This document shows positions 7,000 through 13,874 of a stretch of DNA of 20,764 nt, piece by piece (within the stretch, counting starts at the first letter, position 1; each line of letters starts with the position of its first letter). The translations under genes were made by a program, and so were the position numbers. The stretch is from an uncultured Flavobacteriales bacterium. GTDB lineage: Bacteria; Bacteroidota; Bacteroidia; Flavobacteriales; Crocinitomicaceae. The DNA is taken from assembly GCA_946479125.1 (NCBI GenBank), contig CAMLET010000004.1, positions 1-20,764 on the forward strand, in the 5' to 3' direction. The notes below the pieces were generated by a model, which saw only the letters and a list, made by a program, of their open reading frames with translations, was not told where the DNA came from and did no database searches.

Positions 7000-7686
7000 A
7001 TGAAAAACTTCATCCTCATACTGACTCTTTTTATGGCGAATATCGATTACGCTCAAGTAGCCACAGGAGCTGTAACAGGTTTAGTATGGGACGAAATAGA
7101 AGAAGACTACGCTCCTTTTGTCCATGTAGAGATTATCGGTGGCACTGCAACTTACATAGCTCAAACAGATATTGATGGCAGATATAGAATTGACAGTGTT
7201 CCTGTAGGAACTTACGATGCTCGATGCATTAATTATGGCGATACCACTTATGCCGAATACAATTTTAAAGTTCTTGAAGATGGCATTGCGTTTGTGAACA
7301 TCACAATCAAACAAGTGGAACTAATTGTTTGTTTTTGGGCGCCTCCTTACAAAACACCTGAGCGACCAGAATTAAACAGAAAGGAAATTCAACAAAGTAC
7401 AAACCGCTTTCAACTTCAGGTTTTGGTCTCCGGAATAACATCTAACATACAGTTAAACCAAGAAAATGAACTTCAATTTCAAGGTTACAGAAACAACGGT
7501 TTTTTGCAGTTAATTGATGGTGTAAAAACATTGGAATTCAGCAGAATTCCTTCAGCCACATTAAAACACATCATGGTTTACAACGGATTTATTCCCGCAA
7601 GATATGGTGACACAAATGGTGGTGTAATCGTAATTGAAACCTTGAGCTACTTCGATTTACTGAATAACAGATTTCCGGAAGAATGA
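7000..7686 (+). CDS. Secreted plug-only TonB-receptor-like protein (copy 2)
   Basis: A 228-residue paralogue of the preceding gene. It has a signal peptide (MKNFILILTLFMANIDYA-Q), a carboxypeptidase-regulatory-like domain with the same TDIDGR and YGDTTYAEY elements, and a plug-like domain (LQFQGYRNNGFLQLIDGVK, then IMVYNGFIPARYGDTNGG). It ends at VIVIETLSYFDLL plus a short tail. The C-terminal 35 residues are the best conserved between the copies; the middle (about 105-150) has diverged and includes VCFWAPPYKTPERPE, absent from copy 1. ATG 7000 was chosen because the signal peptide starts there. Its stop lies one base from the stop of the convergent GyrI-like gene. Function unknown. Confidence 0.83.
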   Translation: MKNFILILTLFMANIDYAQVATGAVTGLVWDEIEEDYAPFVHVEIIGGTATYIAQTDIDGRYRIDSVPVGTYDARCINYGDTTYAEYNFKVLEDGIAFVNITIKQVELIVCFWAPPYKTPERPELNRKEIQQSTNRFQLQVLVSGITSNIQLNQENELQFQGYRNNGFLQLIDGVKTLEFSRIPSATLKHIMVYNGFIPARYGDTNGGVIVIETLSYFDLLNNRFPEE

Positions 7687-7687
7687 A

Positions 7688-8143
7688 CTATTTCGTTCCA
7701 ATGTAAATATCTACCTCGCTTTGATCATTGTTTCTAGCTCTATCGCCGTAAATCTCAAAATCGTAAGAGTAACTTCGGTTCAACTCTTTATCAGCAGCCC
7801 AGATTTCCTGCCATTTCTCGGCAACCGCAGTGGGAAGAATGCCTTCAGCTAAAAAAGTAGTAACTGTTTGAGCAGGAAACTCTCTACCCACCATTCCTTC
7901 TGGAATAGAATCAAGTGAAGAAACCGTTAATCCCAAAATACAAGTGTATTTTCCAGTGTAATCACTTTCGTAATCGGTATAGATCGAATAAATATCAGAA
8001 CTCAGTTGGTTCGGAATTCGGTCAAGTAAATTCTCCGATTGAAATCGCGACCAAAGCGCCATTAAATCGTTCATTGCCTGACCTTCATTGTTTGAAGTTT
8101 CAACAGAAATTCCAATTACCTTAAATCCGTTAATCTGAGTCAT
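7688..8143 (-). CDS. GyrI-like small-molecule-binding (effector-binding) domain protein
   Basis: A 151-residue single-domain protein of the GyrI-like / AraC effector-binding superfamily. Family landmarks are FKVIGISVETSNNEGQAMNDL and ALWSRF at the N terminus, IPNQLSSDIYSIYTDYESDYTGKY in the middle, and ILPTAVAEKWQEIWAADKELNRSYSYDFEIYG towards the C terminus. There is no DNA-binding domain, so it should act as a free cytosolic ligand-binding protein. Some relatives bind drugs or hydrolyse small toxins, but no substrate can be assigned. It is transcribed alone, divergent from the small membrane protein at 8239, with 95 bases between the two starts. Confidence 0.85.
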   Translation of the reverse strand: MTQINGFKVIGISVETSNNEGQAMNDLMALWSRFQSENLLDRIPNQLSSDIYSIYTDYESDYTGKYTCILGLTVSSLDSIPEGMVGREFPAQTVTTFLAEGILPTAVAEKWQEIWAADKELNRSYSYDFEIYGDRARNNDQSEVDIYIGTK

Positions 8144-8238
8144 GTGTATTTATTTACCGCGTGAAAATAGAAATTAAATCCAATTCAGAAAACAACTTTG
8201 GAAAGAGAACAATAACTTAGTCCTCACACTTTTAACTT

Positions 8239-8814
8239 ATGACAAAACTCAAACTTGTTTTCTGGATAATTCTACTGCTTGTATTCACAGTAATTTCAGG
8301 TTTCCTTTCTCTTTTGGTAGAAAACCCGCTTACTCCAAGAGATGAATACATCATGCTAGCCATATTTGGTTCTTTAGGAGTTCTATTATTAGTTGGAGCT
8401 TTAGCAACAGCAACTTTTTTCATTTTCAGAAAATCGATTTTAGAAGTTCGGCTGAAACGATCATTTCAAGTGTACACCTTCTTTTGTTTGGCTTTCATAG
8501 CCATTTCCTATTTCAAATTTCCAGAGGCAATGCACGATAGAAGAAACTATGAGTTTATTGAACGTCAAGACGCCACGTTACATACGTATCTTGGAGAAAA
8601 AGTAGAGTTTGAAGCAGAAGAAATGTCTGTTAAACTAACTCCAGAACAAAAAACGGACATCGTTGATCTCCTGTTCCTCTCTATTCAATTCAACAACAAA
8701 CTAGTTGACAGAATGTTTGAAGCATACGACATCCGTGAGTTCATTCTTTCCGATCCAGAAATAAAAGAAGAAACGAAGATGACGATTGACTGGAAACTAA
8801 ATACGACTAAATAA
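8239..8814 (+). CDS. Hypothetical membrane protein, about three transmembrane helices
   Basis: A 191-residue protein I do not recognise. Membrane segments are seen at about 6-26 (LVFWIILLLVFTVISGFLSLL), 38-63 and 75-94 (FQVYTFFCLAFIAISYF). The remaining 97 residues are soluble, charged and rich in Glu and Lys (LGEKVEFEAEEMSVKLTPEQK, later DPEIKEETK), and probably helical. No catalytic motif is apparent. It lies divergent from the GyrI-like gene and converges with the mannose-1-phosphate guanylyltransferase gene, the stops being 8 bases apart. ATG 8239 was taken because the first membrane helix follows at once. It is likely a real gene on codon pattern and length, but its role is open. Confidence 0.7.
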   Translation: MTKLKLVFWIILLLVFTVISGFLSLLVENPLTPRDEYIMLAIFGSLGVLLLVGALATATFFIFRKSILEVRLKRSFQVYTFFCLAFIAISYFKFPEAMHDRRNYEFIERQDATLHTYLGEKVEFEAEEMSVKLTPEQKTDIVDLLFLSIQFNNKLVDRMFEAYDIREFILSDPEIKEETKMTIDWKLNTTK

Positions 8815-8822
8815 AATGAAGC

Positions 8823-9911
8823 TTATTTAGGAAAAAACTGCGGGCTTTTCTCCTGCATTGGTTCCATGTACTTCTTCAGATTTTGCTCGTCTTGCTGGTT
8901 CAGGATCATCAACATATTGTCGGATTCAACAACAATGTAATTTTCCAAACCTTGAATCAAAGCCAATTTGTTGTTCGGTAAATTCACAATGCAATTCTCC
9001 GAATTGATCATATGAACGTTCTCCCCGATAACTGCATTTCCGTTGTAGTCTTTGTCCAAATGAGAATATAAACTTCCCCAGGTTCCTAAATCAGACCAAT
9101 CGAAATTCGCCAATACAACGTCGACATTCTTGGCATTTTCCATGACCGCAAAGTCGATAGAAATATCTTCACATTCAGCAAAACATTGGTTTACGTAAGC
9201 TTGCTCTTCTGAAGTATTGTATTTGTGGTTTTCCTTCGTAAACAATTCGTAAAGCTCTGGCTTAAACTTTTCCATTGCATGCAGAATGGTAGAAGCTTTC
9301 CAAATGAAAATCCCGGAATTCCAGTAATAATTTCCACTCTTGAGAAATATCTCTGCTAACTCACGATTCGGTTTTTCGGTAAAGTGTTTAACATCCTTGA
9401 CCTGACCAGGTAAAATATCTCCGTCTTCAATAAACTCAATATAACCGTAACCAGTATCAGGTCGTGTAGGTTTGATTCCAAGCGTCACCAATCTATCATT
9501 CGCATTTGCGGTAGTAATCGCTGTCTTTACGATTTCAGCGAAACGATCTTCCTTCATAATCAAATGGTCAGAAGGAGCAACTATTAATGTTGCCTCAGGA
9601 TTGATCTGATAAATTTTTGCAGCAGCATAAGTAATACACGGAGCAGTATTTTTTCGTTCCGGCTCACAAAGAATCTGATTATCGCTTAACTCTGGCAATT
9701 GTGCTTTCACCAGGTCCTTATACATTGCATTCGTAACAATGTACATGTTCTCAGATGGAGCAACAAGTAACAAACGCTCATAAGTCATTCTCAACAAAGA
9801 CTTTCCAATTCCAAGAACATCTAGAAATTGTTTCGGACGTTGAACTGTGGACATAGGCCAAAAACGGCTACCAATTCCACCTGCCATTATTACACAATAG
9901 TTATTCTTCAT
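8823..9911 (-). CDS. manC: Mannose-1-phosphate guanylyltransferase (GDP-mannose pyrophosphorylase)
   Basis: A 362-residue sugar-nucleotide transferase that makes GDP-mannose from mannose-1-phosphate and GTP, feeding polysaccharide or glycoprotein synthesis in the cytosol. The N-terminal signature AGGIGSRFWPMSTVQRPKQF (10-29) binds the nucleotide. Also seen are PERKNTAPC (about 84-92), VAPSDHLI (about 111-118), GYGYIE, HFTEKPN, and NSGIFIW in the sugar-binding part. The C-terminal third (CIVNLPNNKLALIQGLENYIVVESDNMLMI) is the short beta-helix of the single-function form. The isomerase cupin of the roughly 470-residue bifunctional enzymes is absent, so mannose-6-phosphate isomerase must be elsewhere. 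The gene begins one base after the SprT-like gene and is probably translated from the same message. Confidence 0.95.
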   Translation of the reverse strand: MKNNYCVIMAGGIGSRFWPMSTVQRPKQFLDVLGIGKSLLRMTYERLLLVAPSENMYIVTNAMYKDLVKAQLPELSDNQILCEPERKNTAPCITYAAAKIYQINPEATLIVAPSDHLIMKEDRFAEIVKTAITTANANDRLVTLGIKPTRPDTGYGYIEFIEDGDILPGQVKDVKHFTEKPNRELAEIFLKSGNYYWNSGIFIWKASTILHAMEKFKPELYELFTKENHKYNTSEEQAYVNQCFAECEDISIDFAVMENAKNVDVVLANFDWSDLGTWGSLYSHLDKDYNGNAVIGENVHMINSENCIVNLPNNKLALIQGLENYIVVESDNMLMILNQQDEQNLKKYMEPMQEKSPQFFPK

Positions 9912-9912
9912 A

Positions 9913-10539
9913 TTAAACTGCTTTTACAAGTGCCAGGGAATTGATTACAAACTGACGTTGCGTGTTTACTTCAGTGCACAAAAAACGAGTTCTTCGCTTT
10001 TCACCTTTCACAAAGGTTCTTCCCTGTAGAACAAATGTACTGTTTTTCACCAATGACTCAAGCATAACCTCATCAGTAGTGTTTTCGTCATATTTTCTAA
10101 TGATTCTCGACAGATTCTGATCAGAGCAAGTTGCGGCTTTCAGCCCAGTCAAACTCTTCATCAAACCAGCTTCAATATCTTTTGGAAGCAAGCCCATTTC
10201 AATTGCTGGCCATAATAAATCTCGAAACGTTTTCTTCCATTCTTCGCCATGCGGTTTAATACGTGGCCCATAATTCACATACGTTTCCAGATGTGCGAAT
10301 TCGTGAAGAGTAGTAACCAAAAACTGATACTTGTTACTGTTACCGTTTACAGAGATTTCATGGTATTTTGAATTCCCAAACGGCGGACGATAATCGCCAA
10401 GTTTTGTACTTCTTGGTTTTGATATGGTGAATTTCACAGGATGTTTCAAGAGCAAATCGGTCACCAAATCAGAATAACCTTCCGGCAAATAAGGTGAAAT
10501 TTGCTTACTGATTTTTAAAAACTTCTCCGACTTCTCCAT
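9913..10539 (-). CDS. SprT-like zinc metalloprotease-fold protein
   Basis: A 208-residue protein with a SprT-like domain. The zincin motif is TTLHEFAHLE (H79, E80, H83), with a third candidate ligand in KPHGEEWKKTFRDLL (H97), the arrangement seen in SprT/Spartan-type proteins. The C-terminal part (from about 130) ends in a small beta domain (STFVLQGRTFVKGEKRRTRFLCTEV) that lacks the usual paired CxxC zinc ribbon. Function is unproven in bacteria; relatives cleave DNA-crosslinked proteins in eukaryotes. ATG 10539 was chosen; the frame extends 10 codons to an ATG at 10569 with a Cys/Phe-rich stretch not expected in the family. It is the first gene of the two-gene unit with the guanylyltransferase. 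Confidence 0.85.
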   Translation of the reverse strand: MEKSEKFLKISKQISPYLPEGYSDLVTDLLLKHPVKFTISKPRSTKLGDYRPPFGNSKYHEISVNGNSNKYQFLVTTLHEFAHLETYVNYGPRIKPHGEEWKKTFRDLLWPAIEMGLLPKDIEAGLMKSLTGLKAATCSDQNLSRIIRKYDENTTDEVMLESLVKNSTFVLQGRTFVKGEKRRTRFLCTEVNTQRQFVINSLALVKAV

Positions 10540-10632
10540 TCCAATGGCAAAACAACAAAAAAAGTGCATTGAAAATTCTCGTTTACTAAGAAGTTTTGCA
10601 AATAAACAGGTTGAAAAGTGATATCATTTTAG

Positions 10633-10697
10633 GAGAATAGAAGAGATATTAGATATGGATTCATCTATTCTCTGTTTTCTATTTTCTATTCTCTCTT
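10633..10697. repeat. Intergenic TTCTATTCTC word repeats with a 9-bp inverted pair
   Basis: GAGAATAGA (10633-10641) and TCTATTCTC (10664-10672) are perfect inverted arms. Further copies of TTTTCTATT and CTATTCTCTC follow to 10697. The spacer between the divergent SprT-like and MlaE-like genes (10540-10769) holds this block plus one TTTGGAAC/TTGATC stretch. No gene is seen. A related CTAATATCT/CTATTCTCT stretch lies at 687-702. Confidence 0.6.
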
Positions 10698-10769
10698 GAT
10701 CTGAACTTTTTAACTCTTGCGCCTTTGGAACTTCTTCGAACAAAGTTTTATAGTATCTTTAGACCGAAA

Positions 10770-11513
10770 ATGAAAATCCTGAACAACATAGGGAAGTATT
10801 CCGTAATGCTGAGCATCGTCTACTCAAAACCTGAGAAGTGGCGTATATTCAGAGAGAAGCTTTTCAATGAAATTGAAGTTATTGGAGTAAAATCGTTGCC
10901 GATTGTTGCTCTTATGTCGGCGTTTATGGGTGGTGTAATTTCACTTCAAACGGCTTCAAATATCTCCAATCCATTGCTTCCTGCATATACTGTTGGATAC
11001 ATCACACGTTCGAGTACTATTTTGGAGTTTTCTCCAACAATCATATCACTTATTCTTGCTGGAAAAGTCGGTTCAAACATTGCTTCTGAGATTGGAACAA
11101 TGCGGGTTACCGAGCAAATTGATGCTTTGGAGATTATGGGTGTAAACTCATTGAATCATTTGGTTCTTCCAAAGATCACCGCTGCAATGATCTTTTTCCC
11201 AATTCTTATCATTTTCTCTATTGGATTGGCATTAATCGGAGGTTGGTTAGCACTTACGCTTTCCGGACTTTCATCTACTGAAACATACATCTACGGTATT
11301 CGATCGTTCTATTTGGATAAAGAGATCATTTACGCCCTTACCAAATCGGTTGTGTTTGCATTCCTGATTACATCTATCGCATCTTTCTACGGATACTACA
11401 CAAAAGGTGGAGCATTGGATGTTGGTCGTTCTTCTACACAATCTGTAGTTAGCGCAAGTATCAGCATTCTTATTGCCAATTTCTTATTGACTCAAATGAT
11501 CCTATTGCAATGA
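10770..11513 (+). CDS. mlaE: MlaE-family ABC transporter permease
   Basis: A 247-residue integral membrane protein of the MlaE/Ttg2B/YrbE family, the permease of lipid ABC transporters of the outer-membrane lipid-asymmetry type. The family core is clear: ALMSAFMGGVISLQTA, YITRSSTILEFSPTIISLILAGKVGSNIASEIGTM, RVTEQIDALEIMGVNSLNHLVLPK, and near the end SFYGYYTKGGALDVGRSSTQSVV. About five or six membrane helices are expected. Start choice: ATG 10770 gives the usual family length; the frame runs up to a TTG at 10725 inside the repetitive spacer. A -7-like TATCTTTA lies at 10754-10761, very close to the start. The stop codon overlaps the start of the ATPase gene as ATGA, so the two are translationally coupled. 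No MlaD (MCE) partner is in the window. Confidence 0.93.
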   Translation: MKILNNIGKYSVMLSIVYSKPEKWRIFREKLFNEIEVIGVKSLPIVALMSAFMGGVISLQTASNISNPLLPAYTVGYITRSSTILEFSPTIISLILAGKVGSNIASEIGTMRVTEQIDALEIMGVNSLNHLVLPKITAAMIFFPILIIFSIGLALIGGWLALTLSGLSSTETYIYGIRSFYLDKEIIYALTKSVVFAFLITSIASFYGYYTKGGALDVGRSSTQSVVSASISILIANFLLTQMILLQ

Positions 11514-12271
11514 TAGAGGTACAAAATGTCAATAAAATGTTTGGTGATCACCACGTTCTTAAAGACGTGAGCACAACTTTCGAGACCGGAAAGGTGAATC
11601 TGATTATCGGACAATCGGGACAAGGAAAAAGTGTATTGGCGAAATGTGTTGTTGGACTTCACGAAGTTGACAATGGTCATATTTTGTATGATGGTCGCGA
11701 TTTTTGTACGATGGATCGTTTGGAACGAAAAGCCATTCGTCAGGAAATCGGAATGCTTTTTCAAGGCGCAGCTTTATTCGATTCATTGACAGTTGAACAA
11801 AATGTAATGTTCCCACTCACGATGTTTACCAAAATGACGAAAGCTGAAATGCTGGAGCGCGCTAATTTTTGTTTGGAACGTGTGAATTTGGTCAATAGAA
11901 ACAACTTATTCCCTTCGGAATGTAGTGGGGGAATGCAGAAACGTATTGCTATTGCCCGTGCCATTTCAATGAATCCGAAATACTTGTTTTGCGATGAACC
12001 AAACTCTGGTTTAGATCCAAAAACTTCTATCGTTATTGACAACCTGATTCGTGAGATTACTTACGAGTATAACATGACTACAGTTGTGATTACGCACGAT
12101 ATGAACTCAGTAATTGAGATTGGCGACAATGTCGTTTTTATCAATCAAGGTCAAAATTGGTGGCAAGGAGATAGAAACTCGATCATTACAACAGACAATC
12201 CTGAAATCAATGATTTCGTTTACGCTTCAGACTTTATGAAACGTATTAAGGAAAATATGAAAAACGGCTAG
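11510..12271 (+). CDS. mlaF: MlaF-family ABC transporter ATPase
   Basis: A 253-residue ABC ATPase, partner of the MlaE-type permease with which it overlaps by 4 bases. Walker A is GQSGQGKS (34-41). The Q loop is in MLFQGAALFDSLTVEQNV, the signature is ECSGGMQKRIAIARA, Walker B is KYLFCDEPNSGLDP, and the H switch is VVITHDM. The FQGAALFDSLTV segment and the SGGM(Q/R)KR signature are typical of the Mla group rather than of importers for small solutes. It powers lipid movement between inner and outer membranes; direction is not decidable here. The C-terminal end (NPEINDFVYASDFMKRIKENMKNG) is short, without an added domain. The operon ends here, and the next gene is on the other strand. Confidence 0.93.
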   Translation: MIEVQNVNKMFGDHHVLKDVSTTFETGKVNLIIGQSGQGKSVLAKCVVGLHEVDNGHILYDGRDFCTMDRLERKAIRQEIGMLFQGAALFDSLTVEQNVMFPLTMFTKMTKAEMLERANFCLERVNLVNRNNLFPSECSGGMQKRIAIARAISMNPKYLFCDEPNSGLDPKTSIVIDNLIREITYEYNMTTVVITHDMNSVIEIGDNVVFINQGQNWWQGDRNSIITTDNPEINDFVYASDFMKRIKENMKNG

Positions 12272-12287
12272 CTTCGACTCCGCTCAG
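12272..12287. repeat. CTTCGACTCCGCTCAG word after the mlaF stop
   Basis: This 16-base word begins directly after the TAG stop. From memory it is a sequence that recurs in intergenic DNA of many unrelated environmental bacteria; no second copy is in this window. Flanking TAGCT and AGCTA (12269-12273 and 12285-12289) can pair and a T-rich tail follows, so it may serve as a weak terminator. The rest of the spacer to 12320 is built from TTTTCAA/TCTCCATT words. Confidence 0.5.
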
Positions 12288-12320
12288 CTACCTTTTCAAT
12301 TCTCCATTTTCAACTTTCCA

Positions 12321-12980
12321 TTAATAATAGATTTTCATCAGCATTGGCAATTTCTCTTTTTTGATGTACACATCAACTGCATCAAAAAAATCGGGAGAAA
12401 CCATCGGACATCCCAAACTATTCATGATCGGTGAATCCTGTTCTTCTGTTGGAACATAACTGTATGAATGAAAAACAACTGCTCTTTCGAAAGCTTTGCT
12501 ATTCGTTTTATCCAAACCATGTAAACGATAAGATTTTCCGAAACTACCCTGATAAGCCACTCCAAACTTGTAGATACCAAGTGAAGTCATGTACGAATTT
12601 GGTGTATTGCTAAAGATCAAACTATCTGCTTTATTCGTTTCAGAACCAGAGCCATGCGCTACCAATCCTTTTTGAACAATGCTGTCTTTTCTCAGATCAA
12701 CAAGGAAAAAACGGTAATGATTCGACGGGATTTTCATATCGATCAACACCGCATAATTCTTTGAATACTTTCCCGGATTTGCAGTCAGGTATTTTTCTAC
12801 AGCAGCAATTTGAGTTGGAAACTCCTTCGCCATTCGCAAGGAATCTGCATTTACTGAAACGGTCTCAACTTGCGTTTCAGCTGAATCTGAAAAAAATTGT
12901 CCGTTTCCGTTTGTACAAAGACTCAGTGTACAAAAAGTAACAATCACTAAAGCGGGAAGAAGCAGAATGCGTTGCATCAT
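12321..12980 (-). CDS. L,D-transpeptidase (YkuD_2-like) catalytic-domain protein
   Basis: A 219-residue exported protein of the murein L,D-transpeptidase family found in Bacteroidota. A signal segment covers about 1-22 (ILLLPALVIVTFCTLSLC); Cys22 could be lipidated but LSLC is a poor lipobox. The catalytic part runs from about 75 to 219: YAVLIDMKIPSNHYRFFLVD, GLVAHGSGS, FSNTPNSYMTSLGIYKFG, SFGKSYRLHGLD, AVVFHSY (H171) and SLGCPM (catalytic Cys191 with the SxGCP signature). Such enzymes form or exchange 3-3 crosslinks or attach proteins to peptidoglycan in the periplasm; which one is not readable. It may start at either of two adjacent ATGs (12980 or 12977). It is divergent from the DUF1801 gene. 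Confidence 0.9.
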   Translation of the reverse strand: MMQRILLLPALVIVTFCTLSLCTNGNGQFFSDSAETQVETVSVNADSLRMAKEFPTQIAAVEKYLTANPGKYSKNYAVLIDMKIPSNHYRFFLVDLRKDSIVQKGLVAHGSGSETNKADSLIFSNTPNSYMTSLGIYKFGVAYQGSFGKSYRLHGLDKTNSKAFERAVVFHSYSYVPTEEQDSPIMNSLGCPMVSPDFFDAVDVYIKKEKLPMLMKIYY

Positions 12981-13018
12981 GAGAACATGGGTTTGATGTC
13001 AAATCCAAAGAAAGAACT

Positions 13019-13054
13019 TTTGTTACAATTCTCAGTTCGATTAACTAAATTTAG
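13019..13054 (+). promoter_or_regulatory. Candidate promoter of the DUF1801/YdeI gene
   Basis: TTTG at 13019-13022 and TAAATTTA at 13046-13053 match the Bacteroidota -33 and -7 boxes (last base of the -7 differs) with a 23-base spacer, at the upper end of the accepted range. Transcription from here would give a leader of about 90 bases that contains the TTGAAC hairpin. Confidence 0.35.
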
Positions 13055-13078
13055 CAAACACTTAACAGCGTTCAATTG

Positions 13079-13125
13079 GTTCAAAGGTTCAAAAGCTGAA
13101 ATCTTGAACATGGAACTCTTTGAAC
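13079..13125 (+). repeat. Nested GTTCAA/TTGAAC inverted repeats in the leader
   Basis: GTTCAAAG (13079-13086) is complementary to CTTTGAAC (13118-13125), and inside it GTTCAA (13087-13092) is complementary to TTGAAC (13104-13109). More copies flank the block (TTCAATTGG before, TTGAACTGTTCAA after). The whole lies just before the ATG at 13152. It can fold as a two-step hairpin in RNA. No gene is seen in this stretch. Confidence 0.6.
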
Positions 13126-13151
13126 TTTTTAAACTCTTGAACTGTTCAATT

Positions 13152-13760
13152 ATGGCAAAAGTCACTAGCATAGACGATTACATAGCAAAATCTGCTCCTT
13201 TCGCCCAGGAAATTCTATCGGAAATTCGAACTATTGTTCACGAATATTGTCCGCAGGTAGAAGAAGCTATGAAATGGAGTTTCCCGAATTACGTTTACAA
13301 AGGAGCAATTCTTTGCAGTTCTGCGGCATTTAAACAACACTGCGCTTTTGGTTTTTGGCTGGAAAGTGTGATGAACGATCCGCATGGCATTTTCAAACGT
13401 CACGAAGGTGGAATGGGAAGTCTTGGAAAAATGCAATCACTTCAGGATTTGCCATCACGAGATATTCTTGGTGCTTACATTCTGCAAGCTATGGATTTGG
13501 TTGATGCTGGTGTAAAACTAAAGAAGGCTCCAACTGAAGAGAAGAAAAAAGAACTGAAGGTTCCACAACTATTATTGGACGGTTTGGAAAAAGATGCAAT
13601 TGCCAAAAGTGTATTTGAGAACTTTACCTACTCTCACAAAAAAGAGTACGTTGAATGGATAGACGAAGCAAAAACGGAAGCTACAAAGCTTAAACGACTG
13701 GAAACCACTCTCTCAAATCTCCGAGAAGGAAAGTCAAAAGAGTGGAAGTACCAGAAATAA
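13152..13760 (+). CDS. DUF1801 / YdeI (OmdA)-family protein
   Basis: A 202-residue cytosolic protein with two parts. Residues about 10-115 are a DUF1801 (YdhG/frataxin-like fold) domain: FAQEILSEIRTIVHEYCPQVEEAMKWSFPNYVYKGAILCS, then HCAFGFWL, then MGSLGKMQSLQDLPSRDILGAYI. Residues about 135-202 are the OmdA/YdeI tail, typically PxxLxxAL...F..LSxSxRKEYVxWIxEAKxxETRxRRI; here VPQLLLDGLEKDAIAKSVFE then YSHKKEYVEWIDEAKTEATKLKRL. The DUF1801 domain resembles iron-chaperone YdhG, but function is not established. ATG 13152 was chosen because the family start follows it; the longer frame reads through the repetitive leader. No operon partner. Confidence 0.88.
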   Translation: MAKVTSIDDYIAKSAPFAQEILSEIRTIVHEYCPQVEEAMKWSFPNYVYKGAILCSSAAFKQHCAFGFWLESVMNDPHGIFKRHEGGMGSLGKMQSLQDLPSRDILGAYILQAMDLVDAGVKLKKAPTEEKKKELKVPQLLLDGLEKDAIAKSVFENFTYSHKKEYVEWIDEAKTEATKLKRLETTLSNLREGKSKEWKYQK

Positions 13761-13845
13761 GAAGTACTTCTATAAGCCAGTAATTTTTAAAAGGTTACAT
13801 GTAACTTTTATCTTTTTTTCGAGTCTTATGATAAATGGTACCATT
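13761..13845. repeat. Three perfect DNA palindromes in one spacer
   Basis: GAAGTACTTC (13761-13770), GTTACATGTAAC (13794-13805) and AATGGTACCATT (13834-13845) are perfect palindromes within 85 bases. The middle one extends to AAA..TTT arms with one mismatch and is followed by a T-rich run, so it may be the terminator of the DUF1801 gene. Any of them could alternatively be an operator for the gene at 13875. The spacer holds no gene. Confidence 0.6.
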
Positions 13846-13874
13846 CTTGTAGAATTAACAAAAAATTAGCACCC

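Noticed and set aside
7684..7690. Convergent stop codons one base apart, with no terminator between them, as an unusual arrangement
   Set aside because: Tight convergent ends are common in compact genomes; a similar 8-base gap occurs at 8814/8823.
12321..12980. L,D-transpeptidase-like protein as a lipoprotein
   Set aside because: Cys22 follows LSL, which lacks the small residue expected just before the lipobox Cys; ordinary signal-peptide export is as likely.
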